From the NCBI RefSeq assembly GCF_023053635.1, contig NC_086182.1, forward strand, positions 2,555,001-2,619,000: 64,000 nt of DNA, written 5' to 3'. Below the pieces are notes generated by a model. The model saw nothing but the letters and a program-made list of their open reading frames with translations, ran no database searches and was not told the origin of the DNA. Shown here piece by piece: positions 22,761 to 36,900 of this stretch (position 1 is the stretch's first letter; each line of letters opens with the position of its first letter). The stretch comes from Elgaria multicarinata webbii. Its lineage: Eukaryota > Chordata > Lepidosauria > Squamata > Anguidae. A program made the position numbers and the translations under genes.

Positions 22761-24280
22761 CACATGGCTTGTGGGGTTGTTCAGGATGGCTAATGAGCCA
22801 CACTCTGGAAAATACTGACGTAGCAAAGGAGAAGAAAACAAATCTGACCCGTTGGTCCCCGTACCCCAGGCGTTCTCCTGCAGAAGCTCTGCTGAAGTGG
22901 ACCGGAGACGTGAAAGAGCCCAAGCTTCACAACAGCACTTTCCAGCAGACTGGACTCTGTGTTGATTCGTGGGATGGGGAGTCCCAAGTGGCGTTTCCAC
23001 CTCAGGCACCAAAATCATAGGCTAGCCGGGCTACATCTTAGTAATGCAGGAAGAGCTGCTGGGCAGCTGGGCTAGTAAATCCACAACGAGGGCCGCCCAA
23101 AAGTGTACTTCCTTGCTATCCCACACATACTTAAAGTAAGTAAACTGTGGCCCAATCAGTTTTTGAATGACCACCTTTGGTTAGAGTTGCTCCCCTGGAG
23201 AAGATTCTTTCTTGCCACAGGCAACGGGAAGAGTAGCAGCCTGGAGTCTTGTGTGGGCTCCTTGCTCAATATTCTTCTGCTGAACAGCACCTGAGCTCCC
23301 CTGGCTGGAAGTAAGAGCTCCACATGCCCTTGCCTTAGGGCAAGCAAACCTCCAGCCCATGGGATGGATATGCCCAGCGAGCATTCCCCACCTGGCCCAC
23401 CAGCTTCTTTCCCGGGTTCCCACCCCTTCTACCCAGGCAGAAGGTCCCATCTCTGATCAGCGGCACCCTAACCCTTTCCCCTGCTCAGCCCTGAGAAAGG
23501 GAGCCTCTGTCAGCACTGGGCAGGAAAAAGCACCCCTGCTTCCCAGCTGATCTTCACAGGTCAGCTGAGGAGGTGGGTCTGGGAAGTGTGTGTGTGTGAG
23601 AGAGAGACACACAGAGAGACAGACAGACAGAGATGTGGGGTGGGGTATATGCCAGCACTGGCCCCGCCCACTGCTGGCATGTGGCCCCTGATGGCCAAAA
23701 ATGATCCCCCGCCCTTGCCTTGAAATGACATTGCCATCCTGGTTGTAATTACACATTTGTAGCACTAAGGAACAGGAAGAACTGAGAATAGTTGCTGCAA
23801 TGTGTAATTTACGCTGAGGCTGTCAGCCTGATGGCCTTCCAAAGCTGCAATTGCTCCTGACTCAGGCTGCACCTCGTTCTTCTTTCTGTGATCCTGGATG
23901 CGTCTGAAATCCCCCAAGTGCTGCAAAGAGGCATCTTCTGACATTAATTGCCGAATTCCTGGGAGGACGGAGAGGGTTTGGACAATTTGCCATATTGATT
24001 GAAAATATTTTCTCAGAGAAACACAAGCATGTATAGCAGAAAGGAAAATACATTAGGATTGAATGCAATTTAATTTCTGACTTTGACCCTCTGGTGCAGC
24101 ATTTGGGGATAATGGTGTGTGTGGTGTGTGTGTTAGAGGGAAAGGTTGCTGACCTTCAGTACTTGGAGCTTCATGGAGGTCTAAGAGTGGTCCCTGCAGG
24201 GTGGAGGACTTCCCTCCACGCGGAAACGCACCACCACCCACCCATCGTAATAGGGATATCTCTAGTAATATTATTAGGGG

Positions 24281-24281
<1 letters not shown>

Positions 24282-24359
<78 letters not shown>
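24282..24359. repeat. (TG)n(AG)n microsatellite
   Basis: About 44 bp of TG is followed directly by about 35 bp of AG, 420 bp upstream of the first ADD2 coding exon. It accounts for the open frames of alternating residues here. Confidence 0.95.
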
Positions 24360-24363
<4 letters not shown>

Positions 24364-24779
24364 GACTGGAGGAGGGCACCCCTGGGGTATAATGCATCTT
24401 GGTGTGTTTTGCACACAGATCCTTATTGAGCTTGACGGGCGGGGGACTCATTATCAGTAGCAGGGGGCAGATTTTGCCCCCACTATGTTATCACCACACA
24501 ATGCTGTACTTTTCCCTATGGGAATACATGGCAGCCCCACACTCACTCACTCTGTTGGTGCTGTTGTGCTGTACACCGCTTTGAGCATCGGAAAGGTGGC
24601 CAATAAATTATGTTAACAAAGGATAATCCATTCATATTGTGTGGCCAGAAGTTGAGAGTTTGGAGCTTCACATCTAATCCCCTCCTCCTCCAAGACTGCT
24701 TGCGTTCCATTGCCATGTTAATTTTACCCTTTAGGTATTAGAGAGACGGCCTTCATTTTGCCTTCCCACTTCCTTGCAG

Positions 24780-24991
24780 GTCCCCCAAAGTCGGCTACCA
24801 ATCCCAAAATGAGCAGCGAAACCATCCCCGAGGAAGGCTCCTCCCTGCCCACCCAGAGCCAGCATTACTTTGACCGGTTCTCAGAAGATGACCCTGAGTA
24901 CCTGCGCATCCGGAACATGGCTGCTGATCTGCGCCAGGACTTCAACCTGATGGAACAGAAGAAGAGGGTCACCATGATTCTGCAGAGCCCG
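24780..24991 (+). CDS. ADD2: ADD2 coding exon 1 (residues 1-61)
   Basis: The acceptor tccttgcag ends at 24779. The first 29 nt are 5' UTR and coding starts at the ATG at 24809. The exon ends at 24991 before gtgagt, after 61 whole codons (phase 0). It encodes [17 protein letters not shown] and [16 protein letters not shown], the most conserved N-terminal stretch of adducins. An acceptor upstream of the ATG means at least one non-coding exon lies further upstream. Confidence 0.95.
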
Positions 24992-27900
24992 GTGAGTGCA
25001 TCCCACCTTGACGGCAGCTCCCCAGCTGCCAGCTAGCAGCATGGGGCCAGGGTCAGACCTGATGACGGGGTGGTGATGGACAGGGGGAGGCAGCAAGGCA
25101 ACAGCACCATCTCACGATCGGCAGGGTTCAATGGTGGGGAAGGGCCATCGCTCAGTGGTAGAGCCTCTGCGTGCCAGGCAGAAGGTCCCAGCATCTCCGG
25201 GTAGGGCCAGGAAAGACCCGAGCCCCAAATCCTCCGTGAGCTGCTTCCAGTCAGTATCAACAGTAGGATGGACTAAGTAGAAGACAGCTTCCTTTGGGCA
25301 CTGCACAAGTTCTTAGTCCCGCAGCATTATCTCCTGAAGCAAACCCTTTGTACACCTTGGGATGGTGCTTTTGCAGATGGCTGGGTTAGCATGGCATAAC
25401 TGAACCAGGAGTACCCCAAAATGGCTCTTTTAAACTTCTTCAAAACACCAATGCCGGTTTCCTAGGAGGCATGGCCAGGGCTGATGGCTGCCCTGCCTCC
25501 TTCTGTAATGATGAGTGCGTGGCAATGGCATAAATGGCTGTTGCAGGATTTGGAAGGGCACCAAACAGAAAAGGAAAGAAGTGGAGGACTCCTGCTCTCC
25601 CTCTTCCTTGGCTTCTCCTGTCCTATTGCGGCATTTACATCATATAAAGCAGAGGTATGGCAGGAAGGCCCTTGGACAGCACACTGCAAGAGGAGGTGGT
25701 GGTTGGTGTCCTCTCCTACAAAGGCAGCTGTTGTCTCAGCAAAGGACTGCAGTCGAGGGAGGCCTGCCAGAGTCTGATCTTCCAGTAGCTCCGCCCCTGC
25801 TGGAGGGTGACTGCAGTTCTTAAAGGGCCATTATCTGCTTCTGCTGTCTCATGTCTCTGTGTGGCTGAGGAAGAAGCTGAAGGAGAGTCCTTCTCTGTGT
25901 CGGAGATGGATGGGAGGACTTATCTCTTCAGGCTAGGCAGGGATAGAATGGGGTGCCAAGGGCTCCCTCTGAACTGGGGTGAATTTTGACCCATCTGAAT
26001 CTGAGTCCTCCTTGGGTTGATGCTGGGCCTTGGGAACAGGAGACATGACACGTTCCACATGCCTTTGGTTCCCACATGTCTGCCACAGAAACCCCGCGCA
26101 TTGCGGAGGATTATGGGGAGCATTACACTGTGCACACAGAATGCCAGGCAGCCTTACTAGTCCTCACTGTTTACCCACATGGACTGGAAATGTGCCCCAG
26201 AGCAGGAGCAGGCAGAAGACAGGCTGAGAGATCTCCGAATGATTTGGAATATGTCAGAAAGGGCTTCTGACTCAGTTGCTTAAAAATAACAAGAATAAAA
26301 GGCTTTCCCTCACATACTAAATTAGGCTGCTGGAACTAAGAAAGTTTTGGGGAAAGCCAAGAACGTTAGAATCTCCGATGCATGGGAACTCAGATATAGA
26401 TTGGTGTGAGTAGAAGTGTGTTAGAAGGTGCACTAAAAACAACAAAGAGTATTAGGGCACCCTACAGACTATAAGCTCCATCAGACGAGCGTTTTAGTGC
26501 ACGCTCATTATTGGGCACTCACGGATTTTCGCGGGTCCCTCTCACGATGTTGCCTGCCTCCCGCATGCCTCCTGCCCCTTCTAGCCTTCTTTGTATGACA
26601 AAAAAACACCCCAATAAGTCCGGCTTGTTTTTTGAGATGGAGATTGCCGCTATCCCCTGCTGTGTGCAGGAGAAGAGACGCGATGAAAATGCTCCCTGAA
26701 TGGGCCATGTGCATTTTTTTTCACTTCTTCTTTCCTCTCCCTTGAGAATGAGGAAGTAATGAGGGACAAACACGCGGGTGGAGAAACGACGGTAAGGAAA
26801 CGTGATTTTCCTCCATGTGGTGATGCTTTAACAAACACCCTAGTATTGCTAAATTAACTTCTATAGAAAGATAGCCAGTATCACGATTCAATCCAGAGGA
26901 GATGGGCTTGAACTTGTAGTTGTAATTCAGTGGGTTCATGCTGGATTCTCCCTTTGAAGTTCTTTTCTCAGGAATGGCCACTTTTCAGGTCTGCAGCAGA
27001 GTGTCCTGGGAGGCTGAACATTTCTGAAAATTAAAATGAATACATTGGACATTCTTGAACAAATGAACTTCCAAACAAAGGAACTTGAACAAAGGAACTT
27101 CCTGGTCTTTGGGTTTTTTGCTGCAACAGACCAAACATAGCTACCCTTCTGGAAAAGGGGCGCAGTAGGTAATTGTAAAAACCCAAACCAAAGTAGATCC
27201 TGTCCACTCATGATCTAGAATACACCCTTTATCCTCATGTGGCTCCACATTGCTGGGAAGATGAGTAATGGTGGACCCATGGTCTTTCGGAGAAGCTGGT
27301 CCACCATGAGTGATCTGCAATTCCTTACCTCCCTACCTGCGTGCGTGCGTGCGCACACTCACACACGTTTGGAAACTGCTGATTTATAGTGTTACCTGTT
27401 ACCTCCTTCTGCTGTTAAGCAGCTGAAGCCCAATGCACTGAGATGGTCCTGCCCTCAGCAGAGCCGGCACGAAATCTGTTCTGTAAGAAGTTCTCAGCAG
27501 GAGGGTGGCCAGAAGAGAGGAGGCTCCCTGAGCAGAGGACTACTCAGCTGTGGGAAGCTGGATGATTCACAGTCTCTGCGGTGTTTTCAGTCTTTCAGAG
27601 AGGAACTGGAGAGCCTCATCCAAGAGCAAATGAAGAAAGGAAACAACTCCAACATCTGGGCCCTTCGGCAGATTGCAGACTTTATGGCCAGCACGACTCC
27701 CTCCGTCTTCCCCACATCGCCCTTGAGTACGTTGGCATCCAGTGAAGATCTGTGGGTCTCTCCCTTGTACTGAAATGTCAGGGGTTCTAAGCAGGTCCTT
27801 CCCCCACCCTTTTCCTTGCTTCCATCCCCCCTTCTTCTCTCCTTTCACCCATAAATCTGTGTGAGTCTCACATAAGCACACATGGCCCCACAGCCAGGCC

Positions 27901-30900
27901 TGGCCACACTCCACCTTTCCTTCTGCCTGGCCTCCCCAGCCCAGCTTTCTCATGGGGTGGGCTCCCTTTTAAATATTGCCTTCATTTCTGTGGATGTATG
28001 CATTGCTGTTCTTGATTTCTGTGGATGCATGCAGTGTTCTCCTTAAAGTTGACTATGACTTCCTTGATTTTATGATGTGACACCCACCCACCCACCCCCT
28101 CACGAGCCTCCAGGCCTCAATGGGATCCCCACTCCTGGCCCATGGCTGCTCACCCCTGCCACTTCTCCCAGCTGCTTCTGTCTCCTTTGATGTGTTTGGG
28201 GGCCAAGGAGGGAGGGTCTTCCTCTTGCTGATGTCTTTGCAACAAGCCCCGCCCAAGTTGCTGTTATTACAATTGTTTCTATCCTGACTTTCAGGATACG
28301 AATCCTTCCAAGTCAGCTTGCAGATACATCAGTGGAAACATAGACATCATGTTTGAATACAGCCGTTCTTAAGGATGCTTCCCATGGGGCCATTGATAGT
28401 AGAAGGCTAGTAGATAGTCTAGCTGGAGCGGGCCCTGCTGTCTCCTCTGCCGGCTGCCGCCTCTCTCTGTCTCCTGGAATCCTTCCCAGAGATGGACCTG
28501 AAGGGAGCGGGGAAAGGCCAGCCGGAGCAGGCCAGCCGAGAGGCAGTGATGGCTAGTCGAGGCAGCAGGCCTTCGGGGTTGGCCCTTCCCATTTTAGGCA
28601 GAACATCTCACCCAGGTTCCGTGGCACTGTGATGCTCTGGGGCAATGTGGGTGGGGCACAGCCAAGCGTGGCACGGCAGGGGCTTGGCTAAACATGCTCT
28701 TCGCAGCCTCCTCCACTCCGCACACGCTGGCCATGGTTTCCTCTTGTGAGCATGCTTTGCTCATTTGCTCATTCTCTTTCCAGATCTGTTACTGTCCAGT
28801 TCTGATACATCTGTGCCACCATTGGGCATGAGAATTGTCTTGCTGGATCAGGCCAAGGAATAGCTCAGGGCTGTCACAAGACCTGGGGGCCTTGGGTGGG
28901 GGTGGGGGGTGCGTGCTTCCCAATGTAGTCCATGCCTCTCCCGCCACATTCCACACAAATGACTGAACTACTATCGGGGCTAGGAAGCAGATGCCTGTCG
29001 TAGGCTGACCCTACCGGCCTTGGCGCCAGCCACTCGCACCATTTCCTTGACATGGGCAGGGGCAGGACAGCAGTGGAGCGTGCTTGCCCTTGACCCACCT
29101 TTGCAGCCCCTAGTTGGGAGAGGGTGTGGAACTGGTGTGTGGGTGGGGGGCTGTGATGAGAGGAGAAGGGGACCTGGATGTCACAGGTGTGTAGGCCACG
29201 CCACTGCTGCCTGCCAAGGCGGTGACCCTTGCACGTCAGCTGGAGAGGTGGGGTGGGGATCAGCCCCAGTTCAGGCCTGCTCAGCATTGCATGTCCAGCT
29301 GCCACCAGGCAGATGAGAAGGTGACTCTGACACTATCACACAAGATCCTGGAGACCCAAACTAGGAGAGTGACACCGTTGTGTGTGTGTGTGTCTCAGTA
29401 CTTTATTTTAAAAAATCCAAAGCAGCCTTTGCGAGCTGTGAGTTTAAATGGAAGATATGTATGTGTAAATATATAGGTACACACACACATATATATATAT
29501 ATGTGTGTAAATATATAGCTAACTTTCCCTTGGCAGCTGGTAAAGCTGTGGTTTTGAGTAGAAACAGCAGGAAGAGAAAAGCACGAAGCCGGCCCACTGT
29601 TCTCCCACACCAGCAGTGTCCAGAAGTTGCTTTTGGTGTTTTGTAAACACAACAGAACATTGGGGGATAGAAATCACCAGCTGCATGCCTCCTCTGGTTG
29701 AGGCCTGACTGTGCCTGAACTGCCCTTAGCAAGAACCCGCCTGTATTCACCAAACCTCCTCCCCACCCCCCAGGATTTTGCACCAGAGTGCAGCAGTTAA
29801 AATCTGTGGGTTTTTACACTCCTGCAGGCCTGGAATGATGAACGGCTAGGGGTGAGGTGTTCTCCTAGAGCAAGCGGAGTAGCCGGCTGGCCCAGCTCCA
29901 AAGCAGCTTTGCCTTTCTCTCTGTTTCACTCTCTCTTGCAGACCTCTCCACGGTGATGCCCATCAATGACCTCCATGCCACTGACTCTGCGTCCCTGGCC
30001 AAAGGAGAGAGGCTCATGCGCTGCAAAGTCGGCAGCGTTTACCGGCTGCTGGAGCTTTACGGCTGGGCTCAGCTCAGCAGCACCTACGTCACGGTGAGGG
30101 GTCCCTTCCCTACCTCCCCTGCCTTGCTCAGTGCTAGCTTGGTGCCAGGTCAGAATAAAACCAGACTCCTTGAACTTGGCTTGTTGGTTTGTTTTAAAAA
30201 ACCCATTCTGCTCCCCTTGGCTCCAGGCAGGCAACTGGCATTAGAACAGGCAGAGTCTGAAAATGACCACTGAATTGGTGGAAGCATTAGGTCGTCATGG
30301 GGAAAGCAGGTGGGCCGCCGGCCAGTCCATGGCTGCATTATTGTGGGCATCTTGCTACTAATTCTTGGACGGTGACATGATGCAGGTCAGTACCAGAAGA
30401 ACCCTGTTGGATCTGACCAAAGGTCCTTTGGCTTTGAGAAACCCACCAGCAGGGCATGAAGACAGTTGCCTGCACCCAACCTGGCTTCCAGAGAATCACC
30501 TGTTTCATGGCCCCCTCTAAACCAAAAACAGCGGAGACTGTGGGTTGGACCCACTGAGTTAGTCATGGCTAACTTGTCCCATTGATTTTTGTGGATCGGG
30601 CGCCACGCATTAGTAAACCTGGATCCAGCCCTACGTGCATGGCATCGATGGGGGTGGGGTGCCCCACGCCAGGGCTGGAGAGGATGGGAGATGCTGGGCT
30701 CTGTTAGCCAGCATCATCGAGCCGGGCTGCCTCCGGTTTAGTCTTCAGGCTGAGGAGGGTCACGTTGGGCAAGCAGCCTGAGCAAATGGCTTCAAGGGCA
30801 TCTTTTGGGATTCCCTCTTCTCCTTGTGGCTTCCTTCTCTCCTTGGTTTGGGTAGCCGCCAAATGTTTCCCATCATGCCTAGTTCTGGCCTTCGTGCCCG

Positions 30901-33900
30901 GAGGGAGGAACGTGGCCTCTGCAACACAAGGGGTGAAAACATCAGATCTTTCTTCCTTTCTTTTGCAGCTGAGAGTCAGCAAAGAGCAGGACCATTTCCT
31001 GGTTTGCCCTCTGGGCCTTTCCTGCCATGAAGTTACAGCTTCTAGTTTAGTGAGTATAAAGGACTCTTCCATCCATCTTTTGATGAGTTCCCATGTCTCC
31101 ATTTCCACAAGTGCACACTTGAGGCTTTGGAATCTGTACTGTTTTTACACGTGAGCTGCTGCTGCTGAGGCTTCCCCTTTGGAGAGCGAAACAGCACCTC
31201 GTACCATGCTTGGGGCCCCATCCTCCCACCTCTTCCCTTCAGTGACACGCAGGACACTTTGCCTTGATAGAATCACATGGCACAGTCCCACGTGACCATA
31301 TCACTGGCTGCCCCTGGTAGACAAATGGGCAGTGCACTGACATCCTAATGCAAGGTAATTTGTACCACCAGTTGTGTCGTGGGCTGGGGTGGATGGCAGC
31401 CTCGGGTTTCTTGGAACGTGCAGGTCTGCCCTGCGGAAACCCTGCCACGTTTCCATTAGTCTCTGCTTGTTTGTGCCGCAGAGGAAAGGCGTTTGCTGTA
31501 TTGAGAATGAGCCTCCTGCCCAGCGTAGGTTTTGTATTGGTCTTACTAAAGCCTTTGAAGCCTTGAATGTGGGAAATGACCACTGTGACCAAGCCAGTGG
31601 AGCCCTTCACTTAACAAGCCCCTCTCCCTGTTTAGGAGGCATACCCAGATCAGTGACTCACAGAGATGCAACGAGCAGTGCGCCCGAGGGCAGGTTCTGC
31701 TGCTGCATGTCTGCACCTGAGTGGAAGCAGGCAAGCCCAGAGGAGTGACTCATACAAGAGGCACCTGCCATGGCACAGGCTCTGAACACCAGACCCGGCC
31801 GCAGCTACTCCCTGCTCAAGCCAAGCACCACCGCTTGATACGCCTGAGGCAAGGGATAAAAACCACCTTCCTCCAAACTATGTGGAGAAAGGGGTTTAAA
31901 ATGGAGAAGGATTTTAATATATATAATAATGCGCTGTGAGTTATATCCGCTTAGGTGAATGATTGTCAGAGTGGGTGTTATATGTGTAAACTTAAGATGA
32001 TAAATGCCAAACAGACACGTGGGATTTTTGTGGTAGTTAAAAACAAAATAATTAAAATTTATTTTTAAAAGTTCACAAGCTTTGTTTCAAATAAAACCTT
32101 TAAAACCTTTTTGAAACCTTTCATCCAATCCTTTTACTCATTCACATACGCACTTTCCTTTTTCTCATACAATCAATCTTGAACTTTCTTTATTCTCAGT
32201 ATTGATTAATATACATCCACTACGTGCACACCACACTCCAAAGACACCACTCTCTACACTGACCCTCAGATTTCCCAGAACTTAAGTACCCTAAACACAG
32301 AGAGCACTAAAGACTTCAAGAGTACCTAAAAGCCTCCCACAATCCCCTCAGTCCTTCCCTTATATATCACTCCTCCCCCTCCCAAGACATTCTAACTCCG
32401 CCCACTCAGGCCACAGACTTACAAACTGCAGTCATACATTTGGGAACTGACTTGTGGGGTGTAACGCCACAGCACCTTCCACTGGAGACAGGCCATTCTA
32501 GTGGTTGTGAGTTGGACATTCAGTCACAGCAGAGATGATTGGCAGCAGGCAAGCTTAGAGCAGTGACTCATACAGAGAAGCAGCAGGCAGACTCCTCTGT
32601 GAGTGGGACTTACAATGGCACAAACGAATTTCTGGCAGCATATGGATGGGTGACCTGCCCCCTCCTCCCCACTGCCAGGCAGTGAAGGAAGCTGCCTTAT
32701 GAGCATCGCCTTTGCCACGCGACTCATTCTCCATCCATCTAACTGGGGGAGGCCCCCTTCTCGTCCATCTGTATGTCCGCAGCACCCGTTTTCTTTTGCA
32801 CTGCAGATTAAAGTGAATGTCCTGGGGGAAGTGGTGGAGCAAGGCAGCACCAGCTTCCCGGTGGATGCTCGAGGGTTCAGCCTGCACTCCGCCATCTACG
32901 CGGCGAGACCTGACGTGAGATGCATCATCCATCTGCACACCCCAGCCACAGCCGCGGTGAGCAGAGTGCCGTCCATCTCGCTGACAGAGCCTCCCTGCCA
33001 GACCACTGGATCGGCCCCGAGGCTGATTTGTAGAAGGGAGGCAGCCCGGCCTCGCCGTTCCCTCGCAGGCACTGCAGGGCCGAGGGAGAGCGGTCAGGGA
33101 GGGTCCGGTGGAGCCCACGTTCACCCCATGGGGAGCCACAGGGGAGGCAGGCATCTGACCCGCGTTCAAGCAGAGGTGCCTCTTGAGGTGGTCCAAAGGC
33201 CCCCGGCTCTGAGTTTAGGGGAACTCCCTGGCAATGGGAGACCAAGGAGGCAAGAAGGCAGACGGAGCAACGGTAGAAGCAGAACACGGATGTTAAGCAG
33301 AAACCACAAAGCAGTGAATGAGGAGGGGCAGAGGAACAGTAACCCAGGGGAGGGGGTGAATCAGAAGGGGTACGGAGGTGTTATGGAAAGGAGCCTCAGA
33401 CCCATGAATACTGCAGCCCGGGATAAGGCTCCCTGACGCTTGTAGGGAACCCATATAAGGTTAAGCTAGTAGGCCTCAATATGCCAACGCAGCCAATTTT
33501 GTTTTACAAGCCCATGATATGTTTCCCCGCCCCCCCTAGTCTTGTACCCATGGAAGGTAGATTCAAACAGCTCCCTAATACTCCATCTCTGCAGTAATGG
33601 CCTTTCACGGGGAAGATTTCTTCCCAGCGGCTTCTGTTTCCCACCCAAGATTGAAACACCATCTTGCAGCAAGTTGCCCCCTGCTGAACCCTTCCAAAAG
33701 GCCAGGTTATCTTGTGATAAATTGAATCAAAGGAATCCATTCTGAGAGCAGAACTAAAAGATGTAGCCACTCACACGTAGCCCACTCGGAAGAAGTAATC
33801 CTGTTTTTGTTGATATTGGCCTACCCTCAAATCACTCCAAATATACATTGCTCCAGCCTGATAACTTTACAATCTTGACCATTTATGGGGCGAAATGTTC

Positions 33901-36900
33901 TGTGAAACTGGAAAGAACCGTTTCCTTCCCAACGGTCTGGGACGCAGGCCTCCTTTGGGCTGAATCCACTCACTTGGCATCAGAGGCACAGTGCATGGAT
34001 CACGATGATGACCTTTGCTTCTCCATCCCATCTCTCTCTCTCTCTCTCTCTCTGATCAGGTGTCTGCAATGAAATATGGTCTCTTGCCAATTTCCCATGA
34101 TGCACTGCTGGCAGGGGACATGGTGTACTTTGACTTCAATGGTGAGATGGAGGAAGAAGCAGACAGAATTGAGTTGCAGAAGTGTCTAGGACCCACCTGC
34201 AAGGTTAGGATTGAGAGTTGCTATTCAGGCTGTGATGCCATCTTAGACGGCACCCTGTAGCCCATTGGGCCACCAAATATCTGGGGCTGACTTTGGGATT
34301 TAAGACCTCTGAAATGGGGCTTAGGCAAAGTTTTGGAAATCCTTAGACTAGATGCAACATGAGAACAACCGAGAAGCATTTTTAGTACGCCTGCCGTTCG
34401 ATAGTGTTTGGCCATTTTTATCGCCCTCATCTCCTTGCTGCTCCTTTTGGCAGATCCTAGTGCTGCGGAATCATGGTCTGGTGGCTCTTGGGGACACGGT
34501 GGAAGAAGCATTCTACAAGATCTTCCATTTGCAAGCTGCCTGTGAAGTACAGGTGAGCAACAACCTTACTTTTCATCACAATGTATGACGTCATTAGATA
34601 CAATCATACATAACAAAATGCCCCTACATGTGAAAAGGCTGGTATCATTAATGTGGGAATGCCATCAAAAATGTCCAGTTGTCTCCTCCTACCACCCACC
34701 CCTGGTAACATGTAGGAATATTTCCCCATGTTGTGACGTTGTGGGCATGCATTTCCCCACATCGCGTCCCCATTATTTGGTGGGAGGAGGGTTGTGCAAA
34801 ACGTGATGGCATCACAATCTGCGTCTTCCTCTATATTATGGGAAGTGAGAGGACTCTTTTTGGGAGCACCCCCGTGTCGATTGTATCGTGCAACTTCATC
34901 CAAAGACAGGCAGGGTCTTTCTCAGAGTGCCTTATAGGTCACTTCAGTTACTTTTCTTTTACCGAGTGACATTAATAAGTGGTGCTTTCAAAAGGCAGGG
35001 GTAAAGCATGTCACTCCAATGGTCTTAAATAAGAAATATCTATTGTGTCAGCTACAGCATGGTTTAATTAACAATAGCTTCTCAGTAGCTTCAACTATAA
35101 TTATTATCAGGCACACGGGAGGGATGTTTTTATTCTTCACAACATGTAACTAAAGTGTTGCAAGAGGAGCTGGCCTCGTGTAGTTGCACAGAGTGTGAGT
35201 TGTGAGGTCCCCTTTAAAATTATTGCTCAGTTGCCCTGAACTTTCGTATTTGTAATATGGGGGGAAGACCAGCTTTTCAATACACAAAAAGTGCTATTTT
35301 AGCATCCCCCTCTATAGTGTTTATAGAGGGGGATGTATAGTGTCCTAACTCACCGGGTTCCCAGAAGCCTCTTGCCAAATCTTTTGGCATTTCGTACTGG
35401 AAGTTCCTCATAAGGCAGCCGCATCTTGGTCGTTGGAAATGTCCTCCTGGAAACAGACCCTGGAGACAGCCAAGCGGTGTGAAGTGTTCGATGACAGGTG
35501 TCAGGATGGGCAAACAAGCCATTTTTGTGATTCTACGGACATGATCTTGAAGTTCAGATCACCTCGCTCCCTGTGTACGATTGTGCTCTCTTTTCATTTA
35601 CTTTTAATGGTGAAAGCACACATTTTGATGCAGGAAATGCACATTTTTAAGACGTGCACACCCTAATGTGGACTTTCCCCCCATAGACTAAAATGTGAGA
35701 ATGTGTATTTTTTTTAAAAAATGCACATTTTAAAAAGTGCATATTTTTCTAAAGCCCCCCCCCCCAAAAAGCGTTCACACTCACTTTCATGTCCAGATGT
35801 ACGACCAAGGCAAATTTAAGTCCAAACCACACCAAAATGAAATTCTCAAGCATGCCTAGACAGGTGTTGAATGTGGGCTCCGCTGTGCCCTCTGCTGGTA
35901 TTGGTCAGCTACCATATTCTATCAAAGAAGCACGGACACACCTGTGACAAATGGAAACCAGCTGCTATATTCTCTGATACTCTTTTCTTTGCCTGTACAG
36001 TCTGTTTACCATTATGTTTCTTTACATTAACCACTACTCTTCAGGGTCCAAAGAACTGGACATAATTGCTAATGCATAATTGCTAATGCAAATCCTTGGT
36101 CCACTGAAGCCCATGTATTAGTTGCACATGGGGCTGAACATCTGTTTGCCATTCTTTAGCCCTCCTGATTTACATGTCCCACCTTTGGAGGGGTCGCTCT
36201 GTGTTACCTGTTCCCCACAAGAAGACCTTGAACATCACCAGGGCTGGCACCGTAGAATCATAGAATCATAGAATAGTAGAGTTGGAAGGGGCCTATAAGG
36301 CCATCGAGTCCAACCCCCTGCTCAATGCAGGAATCCACCCTACACCGTGTTGCATCCTGCTCGGGAACTGGGTCAAGCAAACATTACAACTCTCTGCGCC
36401 CTTTGGTAGGGCAGGCACAAAGGGGAGATTTTGTGGTCTCTCCGGACCCTGGAGAAATCCCTGTTTGGAAAAAAGGGTTAAACCCCAACAGCAGCCACTA
36501 ACAGCTTCAAGCTTGGGTCTGGCACCTGAGTTGCTGGAGAGGGCAGGGCAGAGGCAGGAAGCCATCAGAAGAGTGGCTCTGAGGCCATGCGGAGTTCCTT
36601 TCCTTTCCTGTGGTGTGGCTGAAGCCCACTCAGTTGAGGGCAGGCGCCCAGGTCAAGGCAGGTCACGGGCAGCGTTGAACTTTGGCCCTTCTCAGAGGGA
36701 GGGGCCCGCAAGCGCAGGATCCCTCGTCCTGCTGGGGCACTTCAGTCTCTGGGAAGCAGGTCACGTTTTTATGGTTAAGTCATCATAGGTGCATGAAGGG
36801 TGTGGTTTTCTCCCCCCCCCTTTTTTTTTTAAAAAAAATCCAATCATTCTGATTGTTACATAGGGTGGCCATATGAAAAGGAGGACAGGGCTCCTGTATC

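Noticed and set aside
1-24000. FIGLA upstream of ADD2, expected from remembered mammalian gene order
   Set aside because: No basic helix-loop-helix sequence was recognised in any frame.
24053-24451. Open frames rich in alternating Ser/Leu and Thr/His
   Set aside because: Translation of the TG/AG microsatellite.
32555-33196. 213-residue open frame on the - strand
   Set aside because: It is the antisense of ADD2 exon 5 and its GC-rich flanks. No recognisable protein.
32699-33436. 245-residue open frame on the + strand
   Set aside because: It contains ADD2 exon 5 in frame but runs through a good acceptor and a gtgagc donor. The flanking residues are intron translation.
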